The notes under the pieces are model-generated. The model searched no databases and was not told the origin of the DNA. It saw nothing but the letters and a program-made list of their open reading frames with translations. The position numbers were made by a program, and so were the translations under genes. Shown here piece by piece: positions 16,850 to 25,526 of a stretch of DNA of 64,000 bases. Position 1 is the first letter of the stretch, and every line of letters begins with the position of its first letter. Origin of the DNA: Acidimicrobiia bacterium (GTDB lineage Bacteria; Actinomycetota; Acidimicrobiia; IMCC26256; PALSA-610); NCBI GenBank assembly GCA_026002935.1, contig BPGH01000001.1, positions 1,909,965 to 1,973,964 on the forward strand, given 5' to 3'.

Positions 16850-16855
16850 ACGGTA
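16850..16855 (-). promoter_or_regulatory. Leaderless -10 box (TACCGT) for the alpha/beta hydrolase
   Basis: TACCGT on the reverse strand, 7 bases before GTG 16842. Confidence 0.45.
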
Positions 16856-16964
16856 CCGGCCGCGCCGGGCGTCCGGGCGTCCCCGGGCCGGCGCGCGCGG
16901 GGGACAGCCGCCGCCGGAGCCCGTAGCATCGGGACGACGGCCGATGCGCGCAGGAGGGACGCCG

Positions 16965-18362
16965 ATGCACCGAGCCTCCGGACTCGACGCCGCGTTCCTC
17001 GCCCTCGAGACGCCCGCCGCGCACATGCACGTGCTCGGGGTCGCGGTCGTCGACCCGGCGACGGCGCCGCACGGCTTCTCCCACGCCGCCGTCCGCGACC
17101 TGCTGGACACGCGGCTGCCCCTGATCCCGCCGCTGCGGCGCCGCCTCGTCGAGGTACCGCTCGGACTGCACGCGCCGATGTGGATCGACGACCCCGACTT
17201 CGACCTCGACTTCCACCTCCGGCGCGCGGCGCTGCCGGCCCCGGGCGGCGAGGCCGAGCTCGAGGCCTTCGTCGCGGACGTCGCCTCCCGCCCGCTCGAC
17301 CGCTCCCGGCCCCTGTGGGAGGCATGGGTCGTCGAGGGCCTCGAGCACGGGCACTTCGCGTTCGTCGCCAAGCTGCACCACGCGCTGATCGACGGCGCGT
17401 CGGGCGTCGAGATCCTCGCCACGCTGTTCGACCTCGAGCCACAGGCCGCGCCCCGCATCGAGGACGCGATCGAGCTGCCGTGGAACCCGGAGCCGGTGCC
17501 GGGGGAGCTCGAGATGGTGGTCCGCGCCGGCCTGTCGTTCGTGCAACGACCGTTGCAGTTCGTGAGGGCGGCGAACAACCTCGGCCGCGGCGTGCTGCGC
17601 GCGGTCCAGCGCGCGCGCGAGCACCAACTCGACGTCGCCCTGCCGCTCACCGCCCCACGGCTGTCGATGAACCGCACGATCACCCCGCACCGCAAGGTCG
17701 CGTTCGCGAGCATCCCCCTCGAGGACGTGAAGTTCGTCAAGAACGCGCTCGGCGTCACCGTCAACGACGTCGTGCTCGCGGTGACCGCCGGGGCGCTGCG
17801 CACCTACCTCGACCGGCGGGACGAGTTGCCGGACCGGCCCCTCGTGGCGGCCGTTCCCACCAACGTGCGCAGCGCCGACGAGCGGGCGGTCGGCAACCGC
17901 GTGTCGGCGATGTTCGCGGCGTTGCCGGTCGACGTCGCCGACCCGCTCGGGCGCGTGGAGGCGGTGCGCCGGTCGACCGCGGGGGCGAAGGAGGTGCACG
18001 AGGTCGTCGGCGGTACGACGCTGGAGGAGTGGGCGGAGGTCGCGGCGCCGCTCGTGTTCTCGCGGGCCATGCGCCTGTACGCACGCCTGCGCGTGGGCGA
18101 GCGCCTCCGGCCCCCGGTCAACCTCGTCGTGTCGAACGTGCCTGGCCCGCCGTTCGCCCTGTACCTCGCGGGCGCCCGGCTCGTGTCGCTCCACCCGCTC
18201 GGACCGATCTTCGACGACTGCGGGCTCAACCTCACGGTGATGTCGTACCTCGATCACGTCGACTTCGGCTTCCTCGCGTGCCGCGAGCTGGTGGCCGACC
18301 TCGACGAGCTCGCCCGGGCGGTCCCCGACGCCCTCGTCGAGCTGCGCAAGGCCGCCGGATGA
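16965..18362 (+). CDS. Wax ester synthase/diacylglycerol acyltransferase (WS/DGAT)
   Basis: A 465-residue protein with the catalytic H-H-A-L-I-D-G motif (His138-His139, Asp143-Gly144) and the family's N-terminal S-G-L-D-A-A-F-L-A-L-E and C-terminal S-N-V-P-G-P blocks. The enzyme joins acyl-CoA to diacylglycerol or fatty alcohols to make storage lipids and is common in lipid-storing actinobacteria. ATG 16965 is chosen over an upstream in-frame start because AGGAGGG (16952-16958) sits at the proper distance. A TAGCAT box at about 16924 is a likely -10. It ends 9 bases before the convergent PIG-L gene. Confidence 0.93.
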   Translation: MHRASGLDAAFLALETPAAHMHVLGVAVVDPATAPHGFSHAAVRDLLDTRLPLIPPLRRRLVEVPLGLHAPMWIDDPDFDLDFHLRRAALPAPGGEAELEAFVADVASRPLDRSRPLWEAWVVEGLEHGHFAFVAKLHHALIDGASGVEILATLFDLEPQAAPRIEDAIELPWNPEPVPGELEMVVRAGLSFVQRPLQFVRAANNLGRGVLRAVQRAREHQLDVALPLTAPRLSMNRTITPHRKVAFASIPLEDVKFVKNALGVTVNDVVLAVTAGALRTYLDRRDELPDRPLVAAVPTNVRSADERAVGNRVSAMFAALPVDVADPLGRVEAVRRSTAGAKEVHEVVGGTTLEEWAEVAAPLVFSRAMRLYARLRVGERLRPPVNLVVSNVPGPPFALYLAGARLVSLHPLGPIFDDCGLNLTVMSYLDHVDFGFLACRELVADLDELARAVPDALVELRKAAG

Positions 18363-18371
18363 CCTGTCCGT

Positions 18372-19193
18372 TCAGCGGGCGGTGAGCGCGGCGAACACGC
18401 TCGACTCGCGGGTGCCCGGCGGTGCGCCGCGCCGGATGAACCACTCCCAGCCGAAGGCCTCGGTGAAGGCCTCGTCCGGCATCGACAGGAAGAACGACCC
18501 CGGCCCGATCTGGCTCGCGTGCGCGGCCATCGCCCGGCGCTTGGTCCCGGCGAACGCGCGCACGTCCACGGTCGTGGTGATGCGGTCCTCGGGCACGCCC
18601 AGCAGCTCGATCTCGTCGGCCGACGGGGCGTCGGCCGCCCCGTCGGGCCCGAACGTGCCCGTCCCGCGGGCGGCGAGCAGCCGCTGGAGGTGCGTCCGGT
18701 TGATCGTCGCCTCGAGGACGGACGGTGTGCCGGCGATCGCGCCGGCGCGCACCCCGACCCGGTGCACCTGCACGTGGTCGGGATGCCCGTAGCTCCCGTT
18801 CTCGTCGTACACGGTGAGCACGTCCGCGCGCTCCTCCTCGAGGATGCGCGCCAGGCGCGTCGCCGCCTCGTCGGGGTCGGCGGCCGCGAAGGTGCCCGGG
18901 GCGTGGTTCGTGGGCTCGCCGGCCATCCCCGAGTCGCGGTAGCCGAGGAACTCGACGCGGTCGACGCCGAGCACCTCGGCCGCTGCGTGGGTCTCGGCCA
19001 CCCTCCTGCGTGCGAGGTCCTCCCCCGGCGCGAGGACGCCGGGCGCGTGCTCGCCGAGCTCGCCTCGGGTCGCGACGACGAGGACCACGCGGTGCCCGTC
19101 GGCCTTCGCGGCGGCCATCGTGCCCCCCGTGGCGATGGCCTCGTCGTCGGGGTGGGCGTGGAACGTCACGAGCGTGAAGGGCACGGCGGGCAT
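18372..19193 (-). CDS. PIG-L family deacetylase (MshB/Mca-like)
   Basis: A 273-residue protein with the zinc-binding A-H-P-D-D-E motif near residue 13 and the later G-H-P-D-H-V-Q-V-H block. In actinobacteria the family includes the mycothiol biosynthesis deacetylase MshB and the mycothiol-conjugate amidase Mca; this protein is slightly shorter than both, and I cannot choose between them or another N-deacetylase. It is divergent from the ABC importer operon. Confidence 0.88.
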   Translation of the reverse strand: MPAVPFTLVTFHAHPDDEAIATGGTMAAAKADGHRVVLVVATRGELGEHAPGVLAPGEDLARRRVAETHAAAEVLGVDRVEFLGYRDSGMAGEPTNHAPGTFAAADPDEAATRLARILEEERADVLTVYDENGSYGHPDHVQVHRVGVRAGAIAGTPSVLEATINRTHLQRLLAARGTGTFGPDGAADAPSADEIELLGVPEDRITTTVDVRAFAGTKRRAMAAHASQIGPGSFFLSMPDEAFTEAFGWEWFIRRGAPPGTRESSVFAALTAR

Positions 19194-19234
19194 GGTGCCA
19201 CGCCGGTCGCGCGCACCGGCCGCGCCGGGGTGTG

Positions 19235-19240
19235 TAATGT
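19235..19240 (+). promoter_or_regulatory. -10 box (TAATGT) of the ABC importer operon
   Basis: TAATGT precedes the operator-like repeat at 19252-19269 by 11 bases, so a repressor bound there would cover the start of transcription. A second inverted repeat, AATGTC (19236-19241) with GACATT (19255-19260), overlaps both elements. Confidence 0.45.
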
Positions 19241-19251
19241 CGGCCGCGAAA

Positions 19252-19269
19252 CCTGACATTCGTGTCGGA
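19252..19269. promoter_or_regulatory. Operator-like inverted repeat, weak copy (CCTGACATTCGTGTCGGA)
   Basis: The left half CCTGAC is perfect; the right half GTCGGA departs from GTCAGG at two positions. It lies 39 bases before the start of the substrate-binding protein gene and shares its pattern with five other promoter sites in the window. Confidence 0.5.
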
Positions 19270-19307
19270 GAACTGCCGGGAACCGGCCTGCGATCGGGGG
19301 GAAGCAC

Positions 19308-20705
19308 ATGCGAGGTGCGGCGCGGAACAGGGCGCGGCGGGGGGTGCGGCTGATCGCGGCGGGCGCGGTGCTCACCCTGGTGCTCGGCGCGTGCGGGAAC
19401 TCGGGCGACGACGACACCGACGCCGCGCCGAGCGAGGGCACCACCGGCGGGGGCGGTGGCGACCTCGACGAGAACGTGCCGATCGACGAGGTCGGCGTCA
19501 CCGACAGCGAGATCCGCGTCACGGTCGTCGCCTCGGTGACGAACCCCCTCGGCGGCCGGTACAAGGAGTTCGCCGACGGCGTGCAGGCCTACTTCGACAT
19601 GGTCAACGCCGACGGCGGCATCTACGGGCGCGAGCTGACGATCGCCAAGGTGCGCGACGACCAGCTCGCGAACAACCAGGCCGAGATCCAGGCCGCGATC
19701 GCCGAGGACGACGCCTTCGCGGTGTTCGTCGCCGCCCTGCTCTTCACCGGTGCGAACGACCTGGCGACCGAGCGGGTGCCGACGTTCGGCTGGAACATCA
19801 ACCCCGAGTGGATCGGGCCCGACAACTTCTTCCCCAACTCCGGGGCGCTGTGCTTCGGGTGCCCGGGCAAGATCCTGCCGTGGCTCGCGAAGGAGCTCGG
19901 CAAGACGAAGATCGGGATCGTCGGCTACGGCACCTCCGCGCAGTCGAAGCTGTGCGCTGAGGGCAACCGAGAGTCGTTCGAGCTGTACGCGGACGAGACC
20001 GGCGCCGAGGTCGTCTTCTACGACGACACGGTCAGCTTCGGCGTCACCGACCTGTCGGCGCAGGTCGCGCAGATGAAGGAGGCCGGCGTCGACTTCGTCA
20101 CGACCTGCATGGACCAGAACGCCGTGCTGACCCTCGCCGAGGAGATGGACAAGCAGGGGATCGACGTCGTCCAGCACATGCCGCAGGGCTACGACGCGTC
20201 CTACGTCTCCGAGAACGCCGAGGTGCTCGAGGGCAACTACATCGTGCCCCAGTTCACGGCCTTCGAGCACGAGCCGCAGCCGGAGACGATGCAGCAGTTC
20301 CTCGAGTGGATCGACAAGACCGGGGCGGAGCCGGTCGAGCTCGCGATGCAGGGCTGGATCGCGGCCCGCCAGTTCCACGAGGGCCTGAAGCTCGCCGGGC
20401 CGGAGTTCGACCGCGAGAAGGTGATCGCCGCGCTCAACGGCGTCACCGACTTCACCGCCGACGGCATGATCGTGCCGATCGACTGGACCCGCCAGCACGA
20501 GGACCCGGCCGAGAACCCCGACGCGCGCGGCGCCCTGTCGTGCGCCAACTTCGTGCAGGTGAGCGGCGGCGAGATGGTCTCGGTCTTCGCCGAGGACGGC
20601 AAGCCGTGGGTGTGCTTCGACGCCCGCAGCGAGGAGTGGGAGGAGCCGACGTTCTACTCCTTCGTCGACTACTCGGCCGACGGCGGGAGCGGGGAAGGGG
20701 AGTAG
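19308..20705 (+). CDS. Branched-chain-amino-acid-type ABC transporter substrate-binding lipoprotein
   Basis: A 465-residue type I periplasmic-binding protein of the LivJ / Leu-Ile-Val-binding family. The N terminus has basic residues, a hydrophobic core and a lipobox L-G-A-C with Cys29, then an acidic linker. The mature part starts with I-R-V-T-V-V-A-S-V-T and includes the G-I-Y-G-R-E-L-T-I segment common to the family. It captures a solute outside the cell and passes it to the fused permease next door. In actinobacteria these systems also import aromatic acids and other carboxylates, so the ligand is open. It is the first gene of a four-gene operon and has a putative operator upstream. Confidence 0.92.
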   Translation: MRGAARNRARRGVRLIAAGAVLTLVLGACGNSGDDDTDAAPSEGTTGGGGGDLDENVPIDEVGVTDSEIRVTVVASVTNPLGGRYKEFADGVQAYFDMVNADGGIYGRELTIAKVRDDQLANNQAEIQAAIAEDDAFAVFVAALLFTGANDLATERVPTFGWNINPEWIGPDNFFPNSGALCFGCPGKILPWLAKELGKTKIGIVGYGTSAQSKLCAEGNRESFELYADETGAEVVFYDDTVSFGVTDLSAQVAQMKEAGVDFVTTCMDQNAVLTLAEEMDKQGIDVVQHMPQGYDASYVSENAEVLEGNYIVPQFTAFEHEPQPETMQQFLEWIDKTGAEPVELAMQGWIAARQFHEGLKLAGPEFDREKVIAALNGVTDFTADGMIVPIDWTRQHEDPAENPDARGALSCANFVQVSGGEMVSVFAEDGKPWVCFDARSEEWEEPTFYSFVDYSADGGSGEGE

Positions 20706-20747
20706 CGGAGCGGTCCCGGCGCCGCCGTTCACCGCCGAGGAGACGCG

Positions 20748-22808
20748 GTGGAGGAACTCGTCAGCGCAGTCATCCGGGGCTTCCCCCAGGGCTGCGTCTA
20801 CGCGCTCGTCGCCGTCGGCTTCGTCCTCACCTACAAGACGTCCGGCGTGTTCAACCTCGCGTTCGGCGCGCAGGCGTTCGTCTCGGCCGCCCTCTACTGG
20901 CGCCTCCACACCGACCCGGAGGGCTGGCAGTGGCCGATCGTGCCCGCCGCGTTCGTCTCCGTGGTGATCGCCGCGCCGCTCCTCGGCTTCGTGCTCGACC
21001 GCGCCCTCTACCGGCACCTGCGGACCGCGTCGCCCGTCGCCAAGCTGGTCACGTCGCTCGGTCTGCTCGTCGCGCTGCCCGAGATCGCGAAGATCGTCCT
21101 CGACATGCCGCCCCAGGCCTACGGCACCGAGGGCATCGTCCCCGACGGCCGCGTCGTGTACCGCTTCGGCGACTACGCGCTCAACCGCGACGACATCGTG
21201 ACCATCGTCGTCGTGATCCTCGCCGTGGCGGTGCTGAGCGCGCTCTTCCGCTTCACGGCGCTCGGTCTGCGGATGCGGGCGGTCGTCGAGAGCCCCCGCA
21301 TGACCGAGCTGGCCGGCGTGAACGCCGACCGGGTCGGGAGCATCTCGTGGATGCTGTCGTCGTTCTTCGCCGGCGTGGCCGGTGTCCTGCTCGCACCGCT
21401 GTTCCCGTACCTCGGTGCGGACCAGTACTTCCAGCTCGTCGTCACCGCGGTCGCCGCCGCGGTGCTCGCCGGGCTCTCGAGCCTCCCCGTCGCCCTCGTC
21501 GGCGGCCTCGCGCTCAGCGTCGTCTCGCAGGTGATGGTCACCTACCCGCCGCAGGACAGCTTCGTGCGCCAGGTCCTCGGTCCGGCGCTCCCGTTCGTGG
21601 TGCTCTTCGGCGTGCTGGTGTTCATGCCGTCGCTGCAGCGCCGCCGCGAGGCCACCGACCCGCTGGCGGGCGTCGACCCCCCGCCACCGGCGCTCGCCGC
21701 CGACGAGCGCAGCCGTGCGCTCACGATCGGCACCTACGTGTTCGGCGCCGTCGTCGGGCTGGGGTTCTTCTGGTGGGTGCTGACCGTCGCGAACAGCTAC
21801 TGGCTCGCGCGCTTCACGGAGGCCGTGATCTACGCGGTCATCTTCTGCTCGATCACCGTGATCACCGGCATGACCGGACAGGTCTCGCTGTGCCAGCCGG
21901 CCTTCGCCGCGATCGGGGCGTTCACCACGGCGCAGCTCGTCACCCGCTACGACATGTCGGTGCTGGCCGCGATGGTGATCGGGGCGCTGCTCGCGGCCCT
22001 GACCGGGGGGTTGCTGTCGATCCCGGCGCTGCGGCTCGGCGGGATCTTCCTCGCGCTCGCGACCCTCGCGTTCGCGCTGTTCTTCGAGCGGGTCCTGGTG
22101 AAGGAGGAGTGGGTCGGCGGCGGCGCGAGCCTCATGGACGTGCCCCGGCCCACGATCGGGCCGTGGGACTTCGGTGACGACCGGGCGTTCTTCGTGCTGT
22201 GCACGGTGGTCCTCGTGGTCGTCGGCACGCTCGTGATCTTCGTGCGCGGTGGCACCACCGGGCGCTACCTCGACGCGCTGCGCGGCAGCGAGGTCGCGGC
22301 CGCGGCGATCGGGATCAACCCGGCACGCCTGCGCATCACGGCCTTCGCCCTCTCCGCCGCGATCGCCGGCGTGGGCGGCGGCCTGATCGCGATGTTCAGC
22401 GAGCGGTTCGGCCAGGCCAACTACGACGCGCGCTTCTCGGTGTTCTTCGGGCTGGTGTGGACGGTCATCGTCGTCTCGATCGGGTCGAGGACCGTCGAGG
22501 GAGCGATCCAGGCCGGCGCCGCGTTCATCCTGTTCCCGCTCGTGATCCTGCAGCGCTTCCTGCCCTGGCTGCTCAACCTCGTGCTGCCCTGGCACGTCGA
22601 GTCGCTCCCCACCGGGCTCACCTTCATCCTGTTCGGGCTCGGCGCCATCACCTACGCCAAGCACCCCGAGGGATCGGTGGAGTTCGGCAAGCGCCGGTCG
22701 CTCAACGCCGTGCAGCGCTGGATCGATCGCCTCGGCCGCGGCTCCGTCGACACGCCGCCCGACACGGTCGAGCCGGCGGTCTCCCTGCCGACGGGGTCCG
22801 AGCGGTGA
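20748..22808 (+). CDS. Fused LivH-LivM ABC permease
   Basis: A 686-residue membrane protein joining two permeases that are normally separate. Residues about 1-300 are LivH-like (early A-L-V-A-V-G-F-V-L-T-Y-K-T-S-G-V-F-N-L-A), a hydrophilic linker lies at about 292-325, and the rest is LivM-like (I-T-G-M-T-G-Q-V-S-L-C-Q and a later A-L-R-G-S-E-V-A-A-A-A-I-G-I). Together they would form the whole membrane channel. GTG 20748 follows GAGGAG. The stop overlaps the livG start (GTGA). Confidence 0.92.
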   Translation: MEELVSAVIRGFPQGCVYALVAVGFVLTYKTSGVFNLAFGAQAFVSAALYWRLHTDPEGWQWPIVPAAFVSVVIAAPLLGFVLDRALYRHLRTASPVAKLVTSLGLLVALPEIAKIVLDMPPQAYGTEGIVPDGRVVYRFGDYALNRDDIVTIVVVILAVAVLSALFRFTALGLRMRAVVESPRMTELAGVNADRVGSISWMLSSFFAGVAGVLLAPLFPYLGADQYFQLVVTAVAAAVLAGLSSLPVALVGGLALSVVSQVMVTYPPQDSFVRQVLGPALPFVVLFGVLVFMPSLQRRREATDPLAGVDPPPPALAADERSRALTIGTYVFGAVVGLGFFWWVLTVANSYWLARFTEAVIYAVIFCSITVITGMTGQVSLCQPAFAAIGAFTTAQLVTRYDMSVLAAMVIGALLAALTGGLLSIPALRLGGIFLALATLAFALFFERVLVKEEWVGGGASLMDVPRPTIGPWDFGDDRAFFVLCTVVLVVVGTLVIFVRGGTTGRYLDALRGSEVAAAAIGINPARLRITAFALSAAIAGVGGGLIAMFSERFGQANYDARFSVFFGLVWTVIVVSIGSRTVEGAIQAGAAFILFPLVILQRFLPWLLNLVLPWHVESLPTGLTFILFGLGAITYAKHPEGSVEFGKRRSLNAVQRWIDRLGRGSVDTPPDTVEPAVSLPTGSER

Positions 22809-23563
22809 GCCTGCTCGTCGCCGAGGGCGTCACGAAGAAGTTCGCGGGGATCACCGCGCTGGACAGCGTCAGCCTCGACGTGGGCGAGCACGAGCTGGTC
22901 GGGCTGATCGGACCGAACGGGGCCGGGAAGACGACCTTCTTCAACTGCCTGCTCGGGCTCCTCAGGCCCGACGCGGGGACGGTCACCTTCGCGGGGTCCG
23001 ACCTCACCCGCGTCCCGGTCCACCGGCGCGCCCGGCTCGGCATCGGGCGGACGTTCCAGCGCATCGAGCTGTTCGTCGGCATGACCCCGCGGGAGCACTT
23101 CGTGGTCGCCGCCCGCGCGCGGGCGGGCCGCGGCGGCCTCGTGGCGGATCTCCTCGGGCGCGGGCGCGTGACCCGCGAGGAACACGACCGCGCGCAGGAG
23201 ATGCTCGAACTGCTGGGCCTCGGGCCCGTCGCCGACAAGAAGGTCGAGGGCCTGAGCCTCGGGATCGGCCGGCTGGTCGAGGTCGGCCGCGCCCTGATGA
23301 CCGAGCCGCGTCTGCTGCTGCTCGACGAGCCGTCGTCGGGCCTGGACCGCGCCGAGACCGCGGTCCTCGCCGAGACGCTGCGTTCCGTGCAGCGCGAGCG
23401 CGGCACCGCGATCCTGCTCGTCGAGCACGACGTGGACCTCGTGCGGTCGCTGGTCGGGCGGGTGTTCGTGCTCGACTTCGGGGTCCTCATCGCGTCGGGC
23501 CGCACCGAGGACGTGTTCGCGGACGCGGCGGTCCGCCGCGCCTACCTGGGGGACCTGGTCTGA
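22805..23563 (+). CDS. livG: LivG-type ABC transporter ATPase
   Basis: A 252-residue ATP-binding subunit: Walker A G-P-N-G-A-G-K-T-T-F at about residue 38, the LivG-specific R-L-G-I-G-R-T-F-Q-R, signature L-S-L-G-I-G-R (a variant without the usual S-G-G) and Walker B L-L-L-L-D-E-P. It overlaps the upstream permease by 4 bases and livF by 1 base, so the genes are translationally coupled. Confidence 0.92.
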   Translation: MSLLVAEGVTKKFAGITALDSVSLDVGEHELVGLIGPNGAGKTTFFNCLLGLLRPDAGTVTFAGSDLTRVPVHRRARLGIGRTFQRIELFVGMTPREHFVVAARARAGRGGLVADLLGRGRVTREEHDRAQEMLELLGLGPVADKKVEGLSLGIGRLVEVGRALMTEPRLLLLDEPSSGLDRAETAVLAETLRSVQRERGTAILLVEHDVDLVRSLVGRVFVLDFGVLIASGRTEDVFADAAVRRAYLGDLV

Positions 23564-24300
23564 TGGCCGCCGCCGAGCCGGATTCCGCCGCGGCCCCGCT
23601 GCTCGAGCTGCGCGGCGTCGAGGCGGGGTACGGGCCGTTCCGCGCGCTGTTCGGCGTGTCCTTCGCGCTCGCGCGGGGCCGGGTGCTCGCCCTCCTCGGC
23701 TCCAACGGCGCCGGCAAGACGACGGTCGCGCGCGTGTGCTCGGGCCTGATCGTGCCCACCGCCGGGTCGGTCTGGCTCGACGGCACCGACTTCACCGGCC
23801 GGCCGGCCCACGAGTACGCGTGTGCGGGGGTCGTGCACGCCCCCGAGGGCCGATCGGTGTTCGCGACGCTCACGGTGGAGGAGAACCTCGCGCTCACGTT
23901 CGGGCGCAGCCGGGGCCGGGCCGGGACGGGCGCGGCACTCGAGGAGGCCTACGCCATGTTCCCGCGGCTCGGCGAGCGCCGCCGGCAGGTCGCCGGGACG
24001 CTCTCGGGCGGTGAGCAGCGCATGCTCGCCCTGGCCCGGGTGCTCGTCGAGAAGCCCCGGCTGCTCGTCGCCGACGAGCTCTCGCTCGGGCTCGCACCGA
24101 TCGTCGTGGACGACGTCTACCGGATCCTCGCGACGATCCGGGACGCGGGCACCACGTTGCTGATCGTCGAGCAGCACGTCCACCACGCGCTCGGGATCGC
24201 CGACGACGCGATCGTGCTGGCGCACGGCGAGATCGCCTTCGACGGACCGGTGTCGGAGCTCGGCGACCTCCACGAGCGCGTGCTCGGGGGCGACCCCTAG
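23563..24300 (+). CDS. livF: LivF-type ABC transporter ATPase
   Basis: A 245-residue ATP-binding subunit with Walker A L-G-S-N-G-A-G-K-T-T, the LivF-typical H-A-P-E-G-R-S-V-F-A-T-L-T-V-E-E-N-L segment, signature L-S-G-G-E-Q-R-M and Walker B L-L-V-A-D-E-L (Leu replaces the usual Pro). It pairs with LivG to power the importer. The last four bases overlap the convergent TetR gene. Confidence 0.92.
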   Translation: MAAAEPDSAAAPLLELRGVEAGYGPFRALFGVSFALARGRVLALLGSNGAGKTTVARVCSGLIVPTAGSVWLDGTDFTGRPAHEYACAGVVHAPEGRSVFATLTVEENLALTFGRSRGRAGTGAALEEAYAMFPRLGERRRQVAGTLSGGEQRMLALARVLVEKPRLLVADELSLGLAPIVVDDVYRILATIRDAGTTLLIVEQHVHHALGIADDAIVLAHGEIAFDGPVSELGDLHERVLGGDP

Positions 24301-25028
24301 CGGTCCCGGCGCCCGGTGGACGTGCTGCCGAAGATCGCCGCGTGGGTCACCCGCGCGAGGGTCGCCACCATCCGCCGCCGGTCGATCGCGACCTGCCCGG
24401 AGCCCACGTAGTAGTTCAGGCGCTCGAGCATCGCGACGATCGCCAGCGCCGCGACCACCGGGTCCAGGTCGGCGGGCGCCACCTGCGCGATGCGGTCGGT
24501 GAGGACGCGGGTGAACCGGGCGAGCACGTCCTCGCCGAGCCGGCCCAGCTCGTCGCTGCTGATCTCCGCCTCGGTCCACGCGCGGATCACCGGCCCGTAG
24601 TGCTCGTAGAGGTCGGCGAAGCGGCCGATCCAGTCCTGCAGCTCCGCCCGCCCGGCGTCCCCGGCGCGCAGCGGGCCGAGGCCCTCGGCGAGCGCGTGCA
24701 TGTCGTCGGCGACCTCGGCCGTGAGGGCCCGGAAGAGGTCCTCCTTGTTGGTGAAGTAGAGGTAGAAGGTCCCGTGCGACGTCTTCGCCAGCTTCACCAC
24801 GTCGTCGACCCGTGCGGCGTGGTAGCCGCGGGCCGCGAAGACCTGGACCCCGGCGTCGAGGAGCTTGCGCAGCGTGCGTTGCCCACGCGCCCGCAGCTCG
24901 CGGCCCTGGGCGGGCGCACCGCCCGACGGCGCCGCGCCGTCGCCGCGCGCCGCGCCGTCCGGGGGGGCGGGTGCGGCCGACCGGGCGCGCCGGGCGGATC
25001 CCTTCGCGTTCGACGGGCTGCGGGCCAC
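24297..25028 (-). CDS. TetR-family transcriptional repressor, candidate regulator of the CTGAC-N6-GTCAG sites
   Basis: A 243-residue regulator. A long Ala/Gly/Arg-rich N-terminal extension (residues 1-48) precedes the TetR helix-turn-helix at about 53-95 (G-Y-H-A-A-R-V-D-D-V-V followed by S-H-G-T-F-Y-L-Y-F-T-N-K). The rest is the helical ligand-binding and dimerisation domain. GTG 25028 is read from a likely leaderless promoter (TAGCCT, 25035-25040). An 18-bp inverted repeat at 25047-25064 lies between this promoter and the divergent MaoC promoter, so self-repression and control of the MaoC operon are likely. The same repeat occurs at other promoters in the window. The ligand is unknown; acyl-CoA is a fair guess. 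Confidence 0.9.
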   Translation of the reverse strand: MARSPSNAKGSARRARSAAPAPPDGAARGDGAAPSGGAPAQGRELRARGQRTLRKLLDAGVQVFAARGYHAARVDDVVKLAKTSHGTFYLYFTNKEDLFRALTAEVADDMHALAEGLGPLRAGDAGRAELQDWIGRFADLYEHYGPVIRAWTEAEISSDELGRLGEDVLARFTRVLTDRIAQVAPADLDPVVAALAIVAMLERLNYYVGSGQVAIDRRRMVATLARVTHAAIFGSTSTGRRDR

Positions 25029-25034
25029 CGGAGC

Positions 25035-25040
25035 AGGCTA
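25035..25040 (-). promoter_or_regulatory. Leaderless -10 box (TAGCCT) of the TetR gene
   Basis: TAGCCT on the reverse strand, 6 bases before GTG 25028. The operator lies directly upstream. Confidence 0.5.
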
Positions 25041-25046
25041 GGCCGA

Positions 25047-25064
25047 CCTGACGTGTGTGTCACG
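25047..25064. promoter_or_regulatory. Operator-like inverted repeat (CCTGACGTGTGTGTCACG) between divergent promoters
   Basis: CTGAC and GTCA half-sites separated by six bases, placed nearly midway between the -10 box of the TetR gene (25035-25040) and that of the MaoC operon (25073-25078). One bound dimer could block both promoters. Confidence 0.75.
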
Positions 25065-25072
25065 TTCGGCGC

Positions 25073-25078
25073 TACGAT
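25073..25078 (+). promoter_or_regulatory. -10 box (TACGAT) of the MaoC-SDR operon
   Basis: TACGAT lies 31 bases before GTG 25110, leaving room for the GGAGGAG ribosome site in the leader. Confidence 0.5.
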
Positions 25079-25109
25079 CCCGGCCCACGCCCCCGGACGG
25101 AGGAGAAGC

Positions 25110-25526
25110 GTGAGCGCAGCGAGCGACGACGGTGTGAAGGTCGGGGACGAGCGCACGGAGGAGTTCCCGGCGCTGACCCGCACGATGTTCGTGAGGTACG
25201 CCGGCGCGAGCGGCGACTTCAACCCGATGCACCACGACGACACGATCGCGCAGCAGGTGGGCAACCCGTCGGTGTTCGGGCACGGGATGCTCACGATGGG
25301 CCTCGCGGCGCGCGTCGTGAAGGACTGGTTCGGTGCCGAGTCGATCCGCCGGCTCCAGGTGCGGTTCTCGAAGCAGGTCTGGCCGGGCGACGTGCTCAGG
25401 TGCACCGCGAGGGTCTCGGGCGAGCGGGAGGAGGGCGGCGAGCGCCTCGTCGACCTCGACCTCGTGGTCGAGAACCAGAACGGCGACAAGGCCATCACCG
25501 GCACCGCGACCGCCGCGGTCTCCTGA
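25110..25526 (+). CDS. MaoC-like hot-dog-fold (R)-enoyl-CoA hydratase
   Basis: A 138-residue single hot-dog domain. The hydratase motif G-D-F-N-P-M-H-H-D gives the catalytic pair Asp36 and His41, followed by G-H-G-M-L-T-M-G-L. Such proteins hydrate trans-2-enoyl-CoA to the (R)-3-hydroxy form; small ones often act as dimers or with a partner. GTG 25110 is preceded by GGAGGAG. The stop overlaps the SDR start (TGATG). The pairing with an SDR suggests consecutive hydration and oxidation steps. Confidence 0.9.
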   Translation: MSAASDDGVKVGDERTEEFPALTRTMFVRYAGASGDFNPMHHDDTIAQQVGNPSVFGHGMLTMGLAARVVKDWFGAESIRRLQVRFSKQVWPGDVLRCTARVSGEREEGGERLVDLDLVVENQNGDKAITGTATAAVS

